Positions 10,499 through 22,392 of a DNA stretch of 64,000 nucleotides are shown here, piece after piece. The notes beneath the pieces are model-generated. The model was not told the DNA's origin, did no database searches, and saw only the letters and a list, made by a program, of their open reading frames with translations. The stretch lies in the NCBI GenBank assembly GCA_013365365.1, contig JABVXU010000111.1:80838-144837 (forward strand). Reading direction: 5' to 3'. This DNA comes from Cruorifilaria tuberocauda (Eukaryota > Nematoda > Chromadorea > Rhabditida > Onchocercidae). The first letter of the stretch is position 1; each line of letters starts with the position of its first letter. Both the position numbers and the translations under genes were made by a program.

Positions 10499-13400
10499 AT
10501 GCAGCGATCAAAGGCAGCGAATCACGGAGATGAACAACGACGATCAAGCATTGGAAGTCAATTACCCGAAGAATTTTATGATTATCTTGATCAACGAGGT
10601 TAAAATTTACATGAGATCAAAATTTGTAGCGGGAGCAATTCAAGATGAATCGAATTTGTAATCGATATTGACATCGAAGATAAAATAATATTTCCGTAAT
10701 GTTTCATCTGAGAAGGAAAAGGAACAGAGGTTTTCCGGAAGACGGAAATTGATACCGTGGCGAGAAGTATCGTATGATAGAGAGGACTCATCATCTTTCT
10801 TGAACTCTTTCAATCCCGCGACCTTCCATATCTCTAACTTCCGCCCTTCGAATGTTGCCTTCTTTGAAGGCGGACCAATTTTCATGGGCCGTGATAAAAC
10901 CATATCACAGTAGAGAAGGTTTTGAGGGATTTAGAGATTGATTCAGAAGTATAAACAATGTTGCATTATGCATTAATAATGGTGAAGTACTGTGTAATGA
11001 ATTAATGAAGTGTGGGAAGTAGCGTTTTTGAGGTAGGACTAGTGGGAAAGTGAGAGAAAATCTATCAAAAAATATAACCTTTCTCGGAGCAATAACAAGT
11101 GTGAAAGGTAGTAAGTAGATGAAAGTTCGAACATTCAATTAGATGAAGAGAAAACAAGAGCAGAAAGATAACATTCTAAGTGTAGATCGGCAACAATGCA
11201 GCAGAGATTTACAGGAAGAATTTTTCTTTGATCGAAAAAATATCATAGTTCCCTATTTACATTGAGTCACAATTCATATGTTTCTACAGCGCCCTATTGT
11301 ATTTGATGATAACCTGTTAAGCAAAAACTAGCGACTAATATCAACTTTAGTATTTTTTCAGATTTGCCACGTAACGACCGATTCTTGAAACGTTTCAGCA
11401 AACGGTTACTTGGTGCCCTTAGACAACCGTTACTGAGGCGTAATCGATCAAATCTGACATTATTAGATTCGGAGATTGATTCGAACTTCTCGCTGGCTAA
11501 TACCCCTAAACGTGCGTTTTCGTTGCTTAGTCAACGGACATTATTGTCAAGAAAGGTATTTTTCGATTTTATTTTTTAATCAAACTAAAATCTTCAAATT
11601 GTTTTCATTTTTGATCGATATCAATCGATTGTTACACAGAACTAAGATCTGTGTAAATTTTCATTATTGGAAAGAAAGAGTGGAATAAATCGTTCTCGAA
11701 GAGTTATAAATTAATGGACAACAATGTTGATTTTCAAGGCTCATCATAATACAATAGAGAAGTTCGGTAGTGGCAAAATTGTGAGTTCGATGTTTAGGTT
11801 GCAACCGTCACCGTTCATCCTCTAGAAGTAAGGAATTTCCAGCAGTGTGAATATTGATCCTGGGAAGGATCCCGTGAATTATAGTTTCAACCATAATGCA
11901 TTTTATAAGTGATCGTACGTTAAGTCTAAATAATAATGAGCTTGATTCTATCCATGTCAAATGGTCGTATACGCATCTGGTTAGCGTAATTTTTCAAGAA
12001 TTTATGGATTTATGGAATATTTGCGTAATTTTTTCTCTTTCCAGAATATTCCAAATCAAGAAATTTTGCACATGGAACATTCGAAATTAGCTAATGGAAC
12101 GCTTCCAAAGGAAGTAAATTTTTATTACTTGCAGTTTGCATTTTTTCACGCGTTGATATAATTCGGTAATTGGACTGAAAAGAAGGCTAATCAGAACGGG
12201 GAAAGAGACAATAAAACATAGAGTTGTTTACTTGTCTTTGATGGTAATACGTTTGTATATTCATAATTCTTTTTAGCGTGTTGCAAAAAGTGATCACATA
12301 TCACATGGCGATAGAACGACAGTAATAAAACTGAAGAAAAAAAATAATGGTATATTAGATTTTCAAATTCTAATTTTTTCTTTCACTATTAATACTTTAA
12401 AGTAAACTTCGTTTCATAATCCGTGTCAGTTTTTGAAAATGACTTGCAACGTTGGTTATAGTTCAATGATGGACGATGTAATTTTATAATATTCAGTTTC
12501 ATTACGTAAGTTAGGATTTTCTACACGTGTTAGAGTTTTTGCTGCAATTTATAAAAACAGCTCCAGTAATCTGGGAAATCTAGAATTTGGCTTCAATATT
12601 GTTGGCGGTATCGATCGAGAACACATCCCTGGAGATCCTAGCATATTCGTTTCATCGGTACGTACTGCTTCAGCTTCGCGTGATGGTAGGCTGAATATCG
12701 GCGATCGTATCATTTCGGTAATTTTCAAATTTAGGAAACTGGAAATTTTTTTTCAGTTTCCTCGACTTTGTAATTTAAAGTGTGATATATTGTAGGTGAA
12801 TGGTATACTACTTACTGGTAAAACACATGATGACGCAGTGCAAATTTTTCACAACATTAAGGAGAGTGCAGTTCTCATAATCGAACAAGATGCTGAGTCG
12901 CGAATTTTGAATGTAAGATTTTATTATACTCCAGAGTTTCTTGGGTTACTAATTTTTAATACGATTTATTTTTTATATGGACTTTGTAGATTTTATCTAT
13001 TCAGATCGAGCTTTCTATTTCCTCTTTTGTCGACTAATTATTCAATCTTAACAAGTTAATGAAAAAATCTGTTTAGAATCGGCTCGTAACATCCAAATAT
13101 ATATTGTAATATCAAGCGGTAATATCTTGTGTTAAGCATTTCTCTTCAACATGGTATAGCGATAATGCTAGGAACTGTTGCTAGAAATGTTGTTAGAATA
13201 GCTTTCGAATTTCTTCTCATTTTTCATTTTTTAATTCTTTCACGAAAATCTTTACTCATAGTAAAGGTAGTAGGAAGGAGGCTGCGAGAGACCAGTTTTA
13301 TTGGTAGGTTGCCGTCATCAATCAACAATATGGTTAATGAATTTCATATGACTTAAGTTTACAAACTGTAATCGATGCTTTAAAGGTATTTGCTATTTCA

Positions 13401-16400
13401 TTTTGTTGCTAATGCCACTATGCTCAAATTCTTTTCTTTATTTCAGTATTTTAACTAGGTTTAGTTCGTTTGCAATGCTATGCATTATTTGATAAAGCAC
13501 ATAAAGTTTTTTTTGAATCTCGAAAATCTAGCGATATTTCCTGAAATTGAGTTATAGTATTTTTAGACTTAGCTATCAGAGTACTAGAAATCTCCATAGC
13601 TTCCTGAACTAAAATTTGTGGTTTCCCACTTTAGGTTCTCATTTTTTGGTTCCAGATATATAACATAACATTTAGTCTTAAAATCGATTTCGAAATTTTT
13701 TTGGAATCAACATGTTATTTGAAGTAAATTATTGCTTTTCAGCTGAATTTAATGTATTTATTGGGACTATTGGGACTGTTTAGAATTCAGAATATTGCAT
13801 GATGCACTCAGTCTTTTTCTTAACATAAAGATTTATTAAATTAACATCGAAAGGGAAAAAGTCGTTTTTAATTGGTTCAATACAAAACTTTTTGAAATGT
13901 TGCAACAAATATCAATATTGCTGGTAATATAGGGCGACAGAGATACCAAATAAATGATCCGTTCAAACCAATTCATTTCAAACAATAAGAAAGAAAAAAC
14001 TGAAGAAGATTTAGTCTTAATTCTTTTTTAACCTAAAACTTAACTCGTTAACTTTTCTAAATTTTTGAAATGGAAATCTGTCTTAAAATGTTCAAAGGAC
14101 TTAATTTCAGTTTGTACTGTTTTATTATTTTTACTTCGTTCTGTTTTTCATTTTTTTACATGGCAAATAGCAGTTGTTAGAAGGAGGTTGATAGTTGCTG
14201 ACGGTAGTTGTTCTGCTATCTGTTTTCAAAATCCGTTGCTAACAGTTGAACTTGACATGGTTCATACCTCAAATATTCGACGATAAGCTTTTAGAAGCAC
14301 AGCTGAGTCTTTTTTACTATACATAATTATTTTTATTTGGTTGTAAGGTAAATATATTATTAGAAATTTATTTTTTATTTGTTTATTTCAGTAATTTATG
14401 ATGCAATTACATGAAATTGTCGAATTTCGATTATTTGGATAGAAGTAATGTATTTTGAAGATATGTTTGAGGGTGTCCAGTTTTCTTCAGATTTTAATAT
14501 ATAGTGCTAGAGGGTATTTTGAATCTGATCTCAAGATCGCTTATAAGGAAAACTGCAAATATTCAACATTTTATGTCTTCTCTGGCGAGCTTCCGTTTAA
14601 GAGAAGGTATTCTACAAAATTATCTTGTCTTAAGAGTTTTGTTTCTCCAAGCCTTAGTTTATCGATGTTTGTATTCATCACGGTTCTCGAGAATATTAAT
14701 TGATTTTGCACTTCATTCTAGCCTTTTATTTTTGCCGTTTCTAATCTTCCGTGTTTGATTTTAGTAATTTAATTCTTTTAATATTCGTTTAGCTATGATT
14801 TTTAATTATCATTATCCTTTTTCTTAGCGGTTCATTTGATTTTTGTTCGACTATTGGACCTTCGACTAATTTTAATATCGATTTTTAACGGTTTATCTAT
14901 TTTATTTCTAGCTTGACAAAAAATATAAACGATTTGTCGCTCCTTTTCTTCTTTGAATCATTATTTTCGGGTTTTGAATAATTTACTAAAGAATTAAATA
15001 AAAAAATAACGGATTATTGCTCCCTTATTTCGCTTCAGAAACCAACAGAACTTTTGGGTTTTGTAAGTTCTAACGAAATATCATCATCAAGAAGTGACCA
15101 AAGGAGTTTGTCTCCCAACGGATTTGCAAATATGTCATCCAAGTCTGCGAATACATATGTATCACGAACAGTTCCAGAATTAGCTGAAAAGGGGACAAAA
15201 GGTGCATTGTCATCAGTTAATGAAAGTAACGAATTATTACGAATTGAGTAATGAATCATTAAAGATTTTTTATAAAATTTCCGTTTTTCTTTGCACAATG
15301 ATGCTTTTCTCGAATTTTAATTCCTTTTATAGAATGCCTTAATCTGTTTCATTTTATTTATTTTTTCCATATTTTGATTGTCAACGGAAAGCTATTTAAG
15401 AAATTGCAGAAGTTTATTTGGCATCCAATTCAATAAATGATAATTATACAAATGAGAAACACATAAAGAAAAGTGAACCAGTAAGTCGACATGAAGTAAA
15501 TTCGATGGAACATGAACGAATGTCAGAAATTTCAGTTACAACAGCATCACCATTTACACGTTAGTTGTTACTTTTAATTTATTCTTATTTTCAAATTCTA
15601 CTATGTCATTTTTCAATGTTGGATGTTCATTTACCATTAAACAACCGATGATTTGATCATGAAATTTATTTCTATAAATTTAAACAGTTAGAATTTTGAA
15701 GCGATTTTTGATATTTGACCGCTAAATTCAATCTAAATTTTTTTATTCACCCCAAAATAATTTTTTGAATAGTGGAATTATTGAATTTTAAATTGATTTA
15801 ATTATTTCATGAAGGAATTTGTAATTTTCTAAAATTTAAAATGAGTTACTTATATTGAAATGTTATAAGTTTTGCAAAAATATAGAATTTGATGTTTGGG
15901 ATGTTCAGAAATCTTGCGCACTAAATAAGATAAAATTTTGAAATTTTGTATTTGGAATTCGTATTTAATTTGATTTGTTTTTTCAGCATTAAAAGATGAA
16001 ACAGCAAGGTCGATCAATGAGAGAAGCGAAGAATTTGCTTCACTAAATAAGGACGGTGATCGTGGTGATGATAATTATGATTACGAAGATGAAAATGCTT
16101 TAACAGCGTGTAGTCATTCAAGTCCTGTTATAGATGATATTCCAGTCACACCTAAAAAGCCGTATAGATTGTTGGATCCTTCAAAGTAGGATTCTAAAAC
16201 TCTACACAAAATAATTTTCTTTCAACTTATGTTTCTTAATTTAAAAAAAATGTTTTTTCTTATTTTTTATTTTTTCTCTTATTTTATTTTCTTATGAAAT
16301 TTTAATTTCAGCACATCTGTATTTAACGAAGTATTGGCTGTTTCGGTTGGTATCGCAGCGCTGGGAATCGGAATTTACGCTGTATATCATTTTGTTAGTA

Positions 16401-16414
16401 AGCGATCTACCTGA
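10499..16414 (+). CDS. Tail-anchored PDZ protein, SYNJ2BP/OMP25-like
   Basis: Ten exons: 10499-10598, 11362-11555, 12045-12113, 12277-12349, 12584-12717, 12796-12912, 15039-15225, 15410-15559, 15987-16185, 16312-16414 (441 aa). A basic Arg/Lys-rich segment lies near 37-65. One PDZ domain spans about 134-225, with the F-G-F-N-I-V-G-G carboxylate loop, D-G-R-L-x-x-G-D-x-I-x-S-V-N-G, and H-D-D-A-V at the start of helix B; that His fits class I ligands. A low-complexity acidic Ser/Glu/Asp region (230-405) ends in a ~20-residue hydrophobic segment (about 415-434) followed by S-K-R-S-T. In SYNJ2BP/OMP25 a C-terminal anchor with a short basic tail places the PDZ domain on the cytosolic face of the mitochondrial outer membrane; here that is inferred. 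Vertebrate SYNJ2BP is only ~145 aa, so both flanks are extended. The acceptor at 12584 is a weak TCTAG chosen because it gives a compact beta1-beta2 turn; TTAG near 12515 would also keep frame and insert about 23 residues. Extra exons between 11556 and 12044 are possible. Confidence 0.75.
12913..15038 (+). other. Large intron of the PDZ gene
   Basis: A 2.1-kb intron between the end of the PDZ domain and the acidic linker. Several short open frames occur but none has consistent acceptor, donor and phase. I see nothing else. Confidence 0.6.
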
Positions 16415-17590
16415 CAAAGTCTTCATTCTCTCTTGATATGTCGCTGAATCCGGTTGCAAGTGTTAAATCATTTCTTACTGTGATGTTCAAATCGGAAAAA
16501 TGTTTATGGAGTCATTTGGTGCACTTAAAAATGACAGAAATAGTCATATTTAGTCTGCAAGACTATATTTATTGATATTTCTTGCTCAGTTATTTGGCGT
16601 TCGGGTTCCTTGTTTTTTTTTGTCTTTTTCTATTCATATTTACAATGATATTTCCAGCGATATTTAGGTGAGTGTTTCTGCTTGATCTATTTTGGAATTT
16701 TGATTAAATGTAGCTGTATTGTCTATTTCCGCTATTTGTAAAATTATATAATACTGAAGGCATTCAAAATTACTTATCTGATAGTTGCCTTCATCATGGT
16801 TTGCAACTTGTCAAAATTGTGGCTCATATTGCCCGCTCCATATGTTCTTACTAAGGAATTCACCTTTGGTTAGCTTTTTTCTGATGTATTTGAATTTTAT
16901 CTCACATCACAGAAAGTTGGTTTCTTATATTACATTTTTTCTGATCGTAGGTTTTATTAAATTATGCAAAACTTTCTATCTTCTTTGTGGTAAGATTTTT
17001 ATTGCAAGAACATAAGAATGAATGTGAATTTTAAGTTACAGTTCATGCTTACATGTATGAAATATTTTGAAATTCAAGTTTTTTCATAGTTGTTTGAATC
17101 TTTCCTTCCCATTATTGATGTTGAATAAATTGTTTTTTTATATAATTCATCAAAGTTAATCAGATAGATCTAAATTCTTATTTTCTATTGTAATTTGTTT
17201 CATCGACCCTAGTAAGATTGTTTCATCTTTTTCAATTTGTAGTCACGGGAAAACTGTTTAATTAACGAATGAGATATGCAACATTTGATTGTTGAGCATT
17301 ATAACCATTGAAGTCCCTTGCAAACTTTGATGATATGCTCCGCTTCAAATTTTAAAAGTTTGCCTTTTAACGACTGACCAATGCAATGCTACCACAAAGG
17401 ACACAAAAATTTTCTGATTTCATTTTTGTTGTTGTGATACATCGTTTATCTTAACCCAACAGTAGGCTTTGGAAATCGTATTTAAGATGCTGAGAACGCT
17501 GATAAAGTGAACACGTTTTGTCATCGTATATCCAAACCATTCTTTTCCAGAAATAGATCAGCTATCAGAATTCATATGCGATGAGATTTA
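16415..17590. other. Intergenic region, PDZ gene to TRNT1
   Basis: 3' UTR of the PDZ gene and 5' flank of the nucleotidyltransferase. An AATAAA occurs near 17124. The two genes are on the same strand, stop to start about 1.2 kb. No exon is supported. Confidence 0.6.
17541..17550 (+). promoter_or_regulatory. Candidate SL trans-splice acceptor for TRNT1
   Basis: A pyrimidine tract ending TTTTCCAG lies 40 nt before the start codon at 17591, with no upstream donor-bearing exon visible. Confidence 0.45.
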
Positions 17591-20500
17591 ATGTTAATGA
17601 GAACGCACTACTTAAGATATTTGTTATTACAAATTCGAAATATCAATGGCAAGCGAGTTGTCGTCCCAAGGATGATTTCTGAACCTATTACACCGATCAT
17701 CCAGAAAATTGATACGGCCCAATTTAGGGCACTTTTTACACCCGAACTTGTGAAACTTAATGATCTTTTCAAGAAAAATAATTTTCAGTTGCGGTAAGTA
17801 TTATTTCATGTTTAAATTATGATGTTTCTGTATTAAAACATCTTTTCATCTTTTTTACATATTCTCACTCTCCTTTATATTATCATCTTTAAGAGAGATA
17901 GTCAAAGTATATTATTCTACAAGTTGTTCGGATATTACATTTATTTTTGTTTTATCTGCATTTAGTATTGAGTGTTAATTGCAGCAATGATAGTAAGAGT
18001 ATATTTAATAACAGTTATTTATACTAATTTAAACGTATTTGGCAGGGATTAATTTCATCGTGTAATTTGTCAAAGAAAGGAATATAATATATAACTTCGT
18101 TCATTCATATTATTTTCCCTTTTTGTATTTTGAAATTTCATGCTGCATCATTTATTCTTCTTTTTTTCTAATTTTCTCTCTTTTCTTAGCATGGCTGGTG
18201 GTGCAGTCCGTGATCTATTAATGGGCATAAAACCGTCCGATGTTGATTTTGCTACAAATGCAACACCAGATGAAATGAAGGTCAGTTTTTTTTATGTAAT
18301 TAGTGATGCCAATTAAAATGACTATATTTTTTCGGTGTTTTTGTTATTAGCAATTCCATAAAATGATATTTCAAAAAAAGTAAGGCAACTTCATGGTATT
18401 TGGTATGATTAAAGAGCGAAAAAATTCGTTAGTTTATGAAGTCAGTAATAATGGATTTGGAATTTATAAATTAGTGATTGAAAATATGTGAAATATAAAA
18501 AAAGGTTATGTCACATAAGATTTCAAGACGTTCTTTTATCTGGTGTTACATCAAATTTTGTAATTTTATTCAAATAATCTGACTTTAAATAGAATTATTG
18601 CTTTAGGAATTATTTGTTCGAGAAGGTATCCGAATGTTAAATAAAAATGGTGAAGAACATGGAACAGTCACTTGTCGTATCGATGACAAGGAAAATTTTG
18701 AAATTACAACCTTAAGGTTTGTAAATTCTTGATATTGAATGATTAATTAATGTTTAGCATTGCTCATCCTAATAATAGCCGTCATGTGAACATATCCATT
18801 AATGTCTTATTTTAATGAAAACAAACTATTTTATTGATCTTTCTCGTTGTTCAAGAGATTTTTGATTTAGATTCAGTTGGTTATAATATTACTTTTATCA
18901 GTTGGCAAATTAGGCTTTATTACCATATATAAATTGCTTACCACACTTATTTCAGGGTTGATATTGTTTGTGATGGACGTCGAGCAAAGATTAAATTCAC
19001 AACCAGTTGGCAGCTCGATGCGAATAGACGTGACCTAACGGTTAATTCGCTTTTCTTAGGTAAGTTAATTATTTTCTCTCTGAAATCTTTTATTGCTATG
19101 CGAATTTAGTTCAAAGAAAAAGTTCAAATTGCTTCTGTTGTTTCTTCCAAGTTTTCCATTAATTTAAAATCCATGATTTTTCGAAATTTCATTCGGAGAA
19201 TATTATTTTTTTTAGATTTGGATGGCACTGTTATTGATTATTTCGGTGGAGTAAAAGATTTGGAAAAACGGCGAATTGTTTTCGTAGGCGATGCAAATCA
19301 AAGGATTCAGGTTTTCAGCAATCTTTAAATTGATCTTTTTTATCTTCTGCTAAATCAAAATTTTAATCTCGTCCTTCTAAATCTTTAGTCCGATTATTCG
19401 ATTATGCTATTGCATTATCATAGCCTTTTTCTAGGAAGATTATTTAAGAATATTGCGATATTTCCGTTTTTTTGGTCGACTAACGCTAGACAGTGAAGCA
19501 CATGAAAAATCAACATTGGATGCTATCATTTCAAATGGAGATAACTTGAAAGTTAGTTCAAATTGAAGTATCGTTAAATCGTAAGCCAATGACCACTTTT
19601 ACAGTATTTAAAACTTTTAGAACCATATTTTGACTCTGTTAATAATGGTCACCAATCGTAGGCAGCTATTTTAACCCCTCCTTCCCCCATTGTAAACAAT
19701 TATACTTACCTTCTCTATCTATTTGAATCGAAGATTTGAATAGGATAATCCAGTGATTCATATTCAAGATTTTTCAAGGTTATTTATCCTTACTAACATT
19801 TTTAAGAATATAAGTGGTGAACGAATTTGGATGGAATTGAAGAAAATTTGTGTTGGCCGTCTGGGTGGTGCAGTAATGACAACGATGCTAAAACAGTGTA
19901 ATCTAGCTTCCCCGTTAGGGCTTCCGGTAAATGCCGACACAGCATACTTCTGCGATTTACACAAGCGTTATTATCCAAAAGTAGAAGCTATGACTTTATT
20001 ATCGTCATTGTTCACTGAAACGGAACAAATTGAAGAATTTCACAAAAGGTTTTCCTAAAATAATTTCGGAAATTTTTATTTTCGTAGAAATCAAATACCA
20101 AAAATTATTGTAGGCCAAAACGATTAATTCGAAATTTGTTGCTGAAATTAAGTTCAAGCTCAAAAGTTGCCAAAATTGAATTGCTATTTTTGCATTCATA
20201 TCTGATAATATCGCCAGCATGTTCTAAAAAATTATCGTTTCATAAAAATAACGATATTGAAATGCTAATGTAATTTTTTATTGGAATAAACCGGAAATAA
20301 AATATTAGAGTGATATGTAAGATTTGTGTAAGTTTTCAATAGTTTATGTCAACACTGATATATAATACATTGGATAAGTGCATTCTGACTTAATCAAGCT
20401 GATAAATTTTGCGAAAACTACAAAAAAAATTACAAATCATAAAATTTAAACTACAAAAATTACGAAGTTTTGTAATTTTCATTCATAAATGGTCACACAT

Positions 20501-21372
20501 TTATCACTTCGAAGGTAGAACATATTAGTCGCTCAAGTGAGTAAGTTTGCAGCAGATGCAAATTTCTTGCAGGTGCAAATTGTCGCACGCCGAAAAAACG
20601 TTAGCCGAATTTATTTTGGAACATCGTGATGAGGCTAAAAGGAATGTTAATTCAACTTTATTTTTCAAAAATATCTTATTGAGCGAAGAACGTTTGCATA
20701 AGTTTACAAGTGATTTTTTCTCTCATTCCATGATTTATGAGCTTTAAGATAAATTAAATAAAATTTATCGAATAAGGATATGATTTTCATCTTGATTGCA
20801 GGAAAGAAAGTCCAAACATCCCGAGAAAAAGTGATCGAATTAGCAAAATATGTGATGGTTGATGATGAGCTGATCAACGAGTTAAATGTTTGGACAACGC
20901 CAATATTCCCTGTCGGCGGAATGGATTTAATGCGAAATAATATCTCACCTGGATCACATATTAAACAGATCCTTGACCATCTTTTTAAAATATGGATCGA
21001 GGTATGTTTGTTCTTTTCTGTATTTACTATATTTGTTAGAAATTAGTCGGTTTTATTCATCACATATTTTGACATTAATATTTCTGCATTGACACATGCA
21101 ATTTTTGGTGTCATGATTCATGTTGAAAATTCTATATTTGGGAATGAACGTAGGTGTCTCAAATTCTTTTCTGTTACATACAATTAACAGCATATTTGAT
21201 ATTTGCAATTTATAAATTCATCTGAGTAGAAACTTCGGAATTAAATATGAATTCGTTATAGAGCGAGTGGACAATGAGCAAGGAAGAGTTGTTAAAGCAT
21301 ATCAATGATATTGAATGGGGTGAAAAACCTCGTCCGGGAAATAAACGAAAGCATAGCCCTGGCACCAGATGA
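17591..21372 (+). CDS. TRNT1: CCA-adding tRNA nucleotidyltransferase
   Basis: Ten exons: 17591-17793, 18190-18280, 18607-18716, 18956-19059, 19216-19310, 19435-19551, 19807-20048, 20573-20709, 20802-21001, 21262-21372 (469 aa, close to the usual animal length). The enzyme adds the 3' CCA to tRNAs in cytosol and mitochondria. Visible motifs in order: G-G-A-V-R-D (about 71-76) with D-V-D (85-87), the metal-binding nucleotidyltransferase core; R-R-D-L-T-V-N-S (159-166), of the RRDxTxN type; D-G-x-x-x-D-x-x-G-G; and [12 protein letters not shown], of the nucleotide-recognition region. The C-terminal half has [11 protein letters not shown] and F-P-V-G-G, as in TRNT1. The first ~30 residues are basic and hydrophobic with few acids, consistent with a mitochondrial presequence. 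The ATG at 17591 is the first in frame. AATAAA at 21419-21424 is 47 bp past the stop. Exon 7 uses a TTTAAG acceptor. Confidence 0.93.
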
Positions 21373-22392
21373 CATTAAAATTGAAATGAAGGACATGTAA
21401 GCTTTGTTTTCTCATTTTAATAAATCATTTTTTCATCCTTTGCAAATCTATTTCAAGTACGAATTCCTCCATTCAGAAATTTTTAAAACAAAACAAAACG
21501 TTTATTACAAGAGATAAAAGTAAAACTGCAATATTAAAGAAAATAGTATTTATTCTAGGATATAATGTCGTTGAAAAATGAAATGCTGCCTTAAAAAACA
21601 GTTGGTCCAAATTATTATCAAAGCGGAGCCTTTGTGGAACGTTCTCTAATTGCAGCCGAGTAAAGAAGAAATTAAGGATATATCACCTAGTATGAAATTG
21701 TCACTAAGAAGTGATGGATGTGTGTTTTTGATATTGTTCATCAGTTAATTGTTATGTGTAACGGAGTTTCGTTAGGTTTGTGGAATTATTTCTTATGGAA
21801 ATGCTTCTAAGTTGTCACTAGTGATTTCAACGAAAAATTGTATGTGAAGAAAGAAACGTAGTAAATAATAAAATAATATCAATATGATTTCACAAGTAAT
21901 TTATCAAATATCTATATGAACAAATCACAGTATCTTTCGAATCCAAGTGCACTAAAAATTTTCCTAACAAAATATCATTTGATGAGACCCACTTTTTTGG
22001 CATTGGAGATTATGCAAGCAAACAGATGTAACTAGTGAAGTGCTTTCATAATTTCCATTCTTCCCCTTTTAAATGCAGCAGCACTTACATCTCTTACTAA
22101 GTATGACATTCAGCTCAGTTGACTGATGAGCATCCAAGTGGTTGCGCAAGCTTAAATCCAAAAAATAGGATTATAACGAAAATTGTTTCCAGTTCGTTAG
22201 CTGTCTCATTTAATTAAAAGTATCTGAATAAGCAGAAATTGACAAGTTAATAAACAGGATATAAATCAGTCTCATAGCATATGCTTGCTACAAAAACCCG
22301 AAGGCTCAACAAAATATGGTATAAAATTCAGAAATATCTGCAAAACAGGAAAGGTCAATAAACTGCGTGTCTATTCTTATATAAATAACACT
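21373..22392. other. Convergent intergenic region
   Basis: Lies between the 3' ends of TRNT1 (+) and spastin (-). It should contain both 3' UTRs. No open frame with splice support is seen. Confidence 0.65.
21419..21424 (+). terminator. Polyadenylation signal of TRNT1
   Basis: Canonical AATAAA about 47 bp downstream of the TGA. Confidence 0.6.

Noticed and set aside
11556..12044. Extra exons of the PDZ gene (for example near 11760 or 11845-11910)
   Set aside because: Short open stretches with acceptors exist but none matches the phase of both neighbours; direct joining of 11555 to 12045 is in frame.
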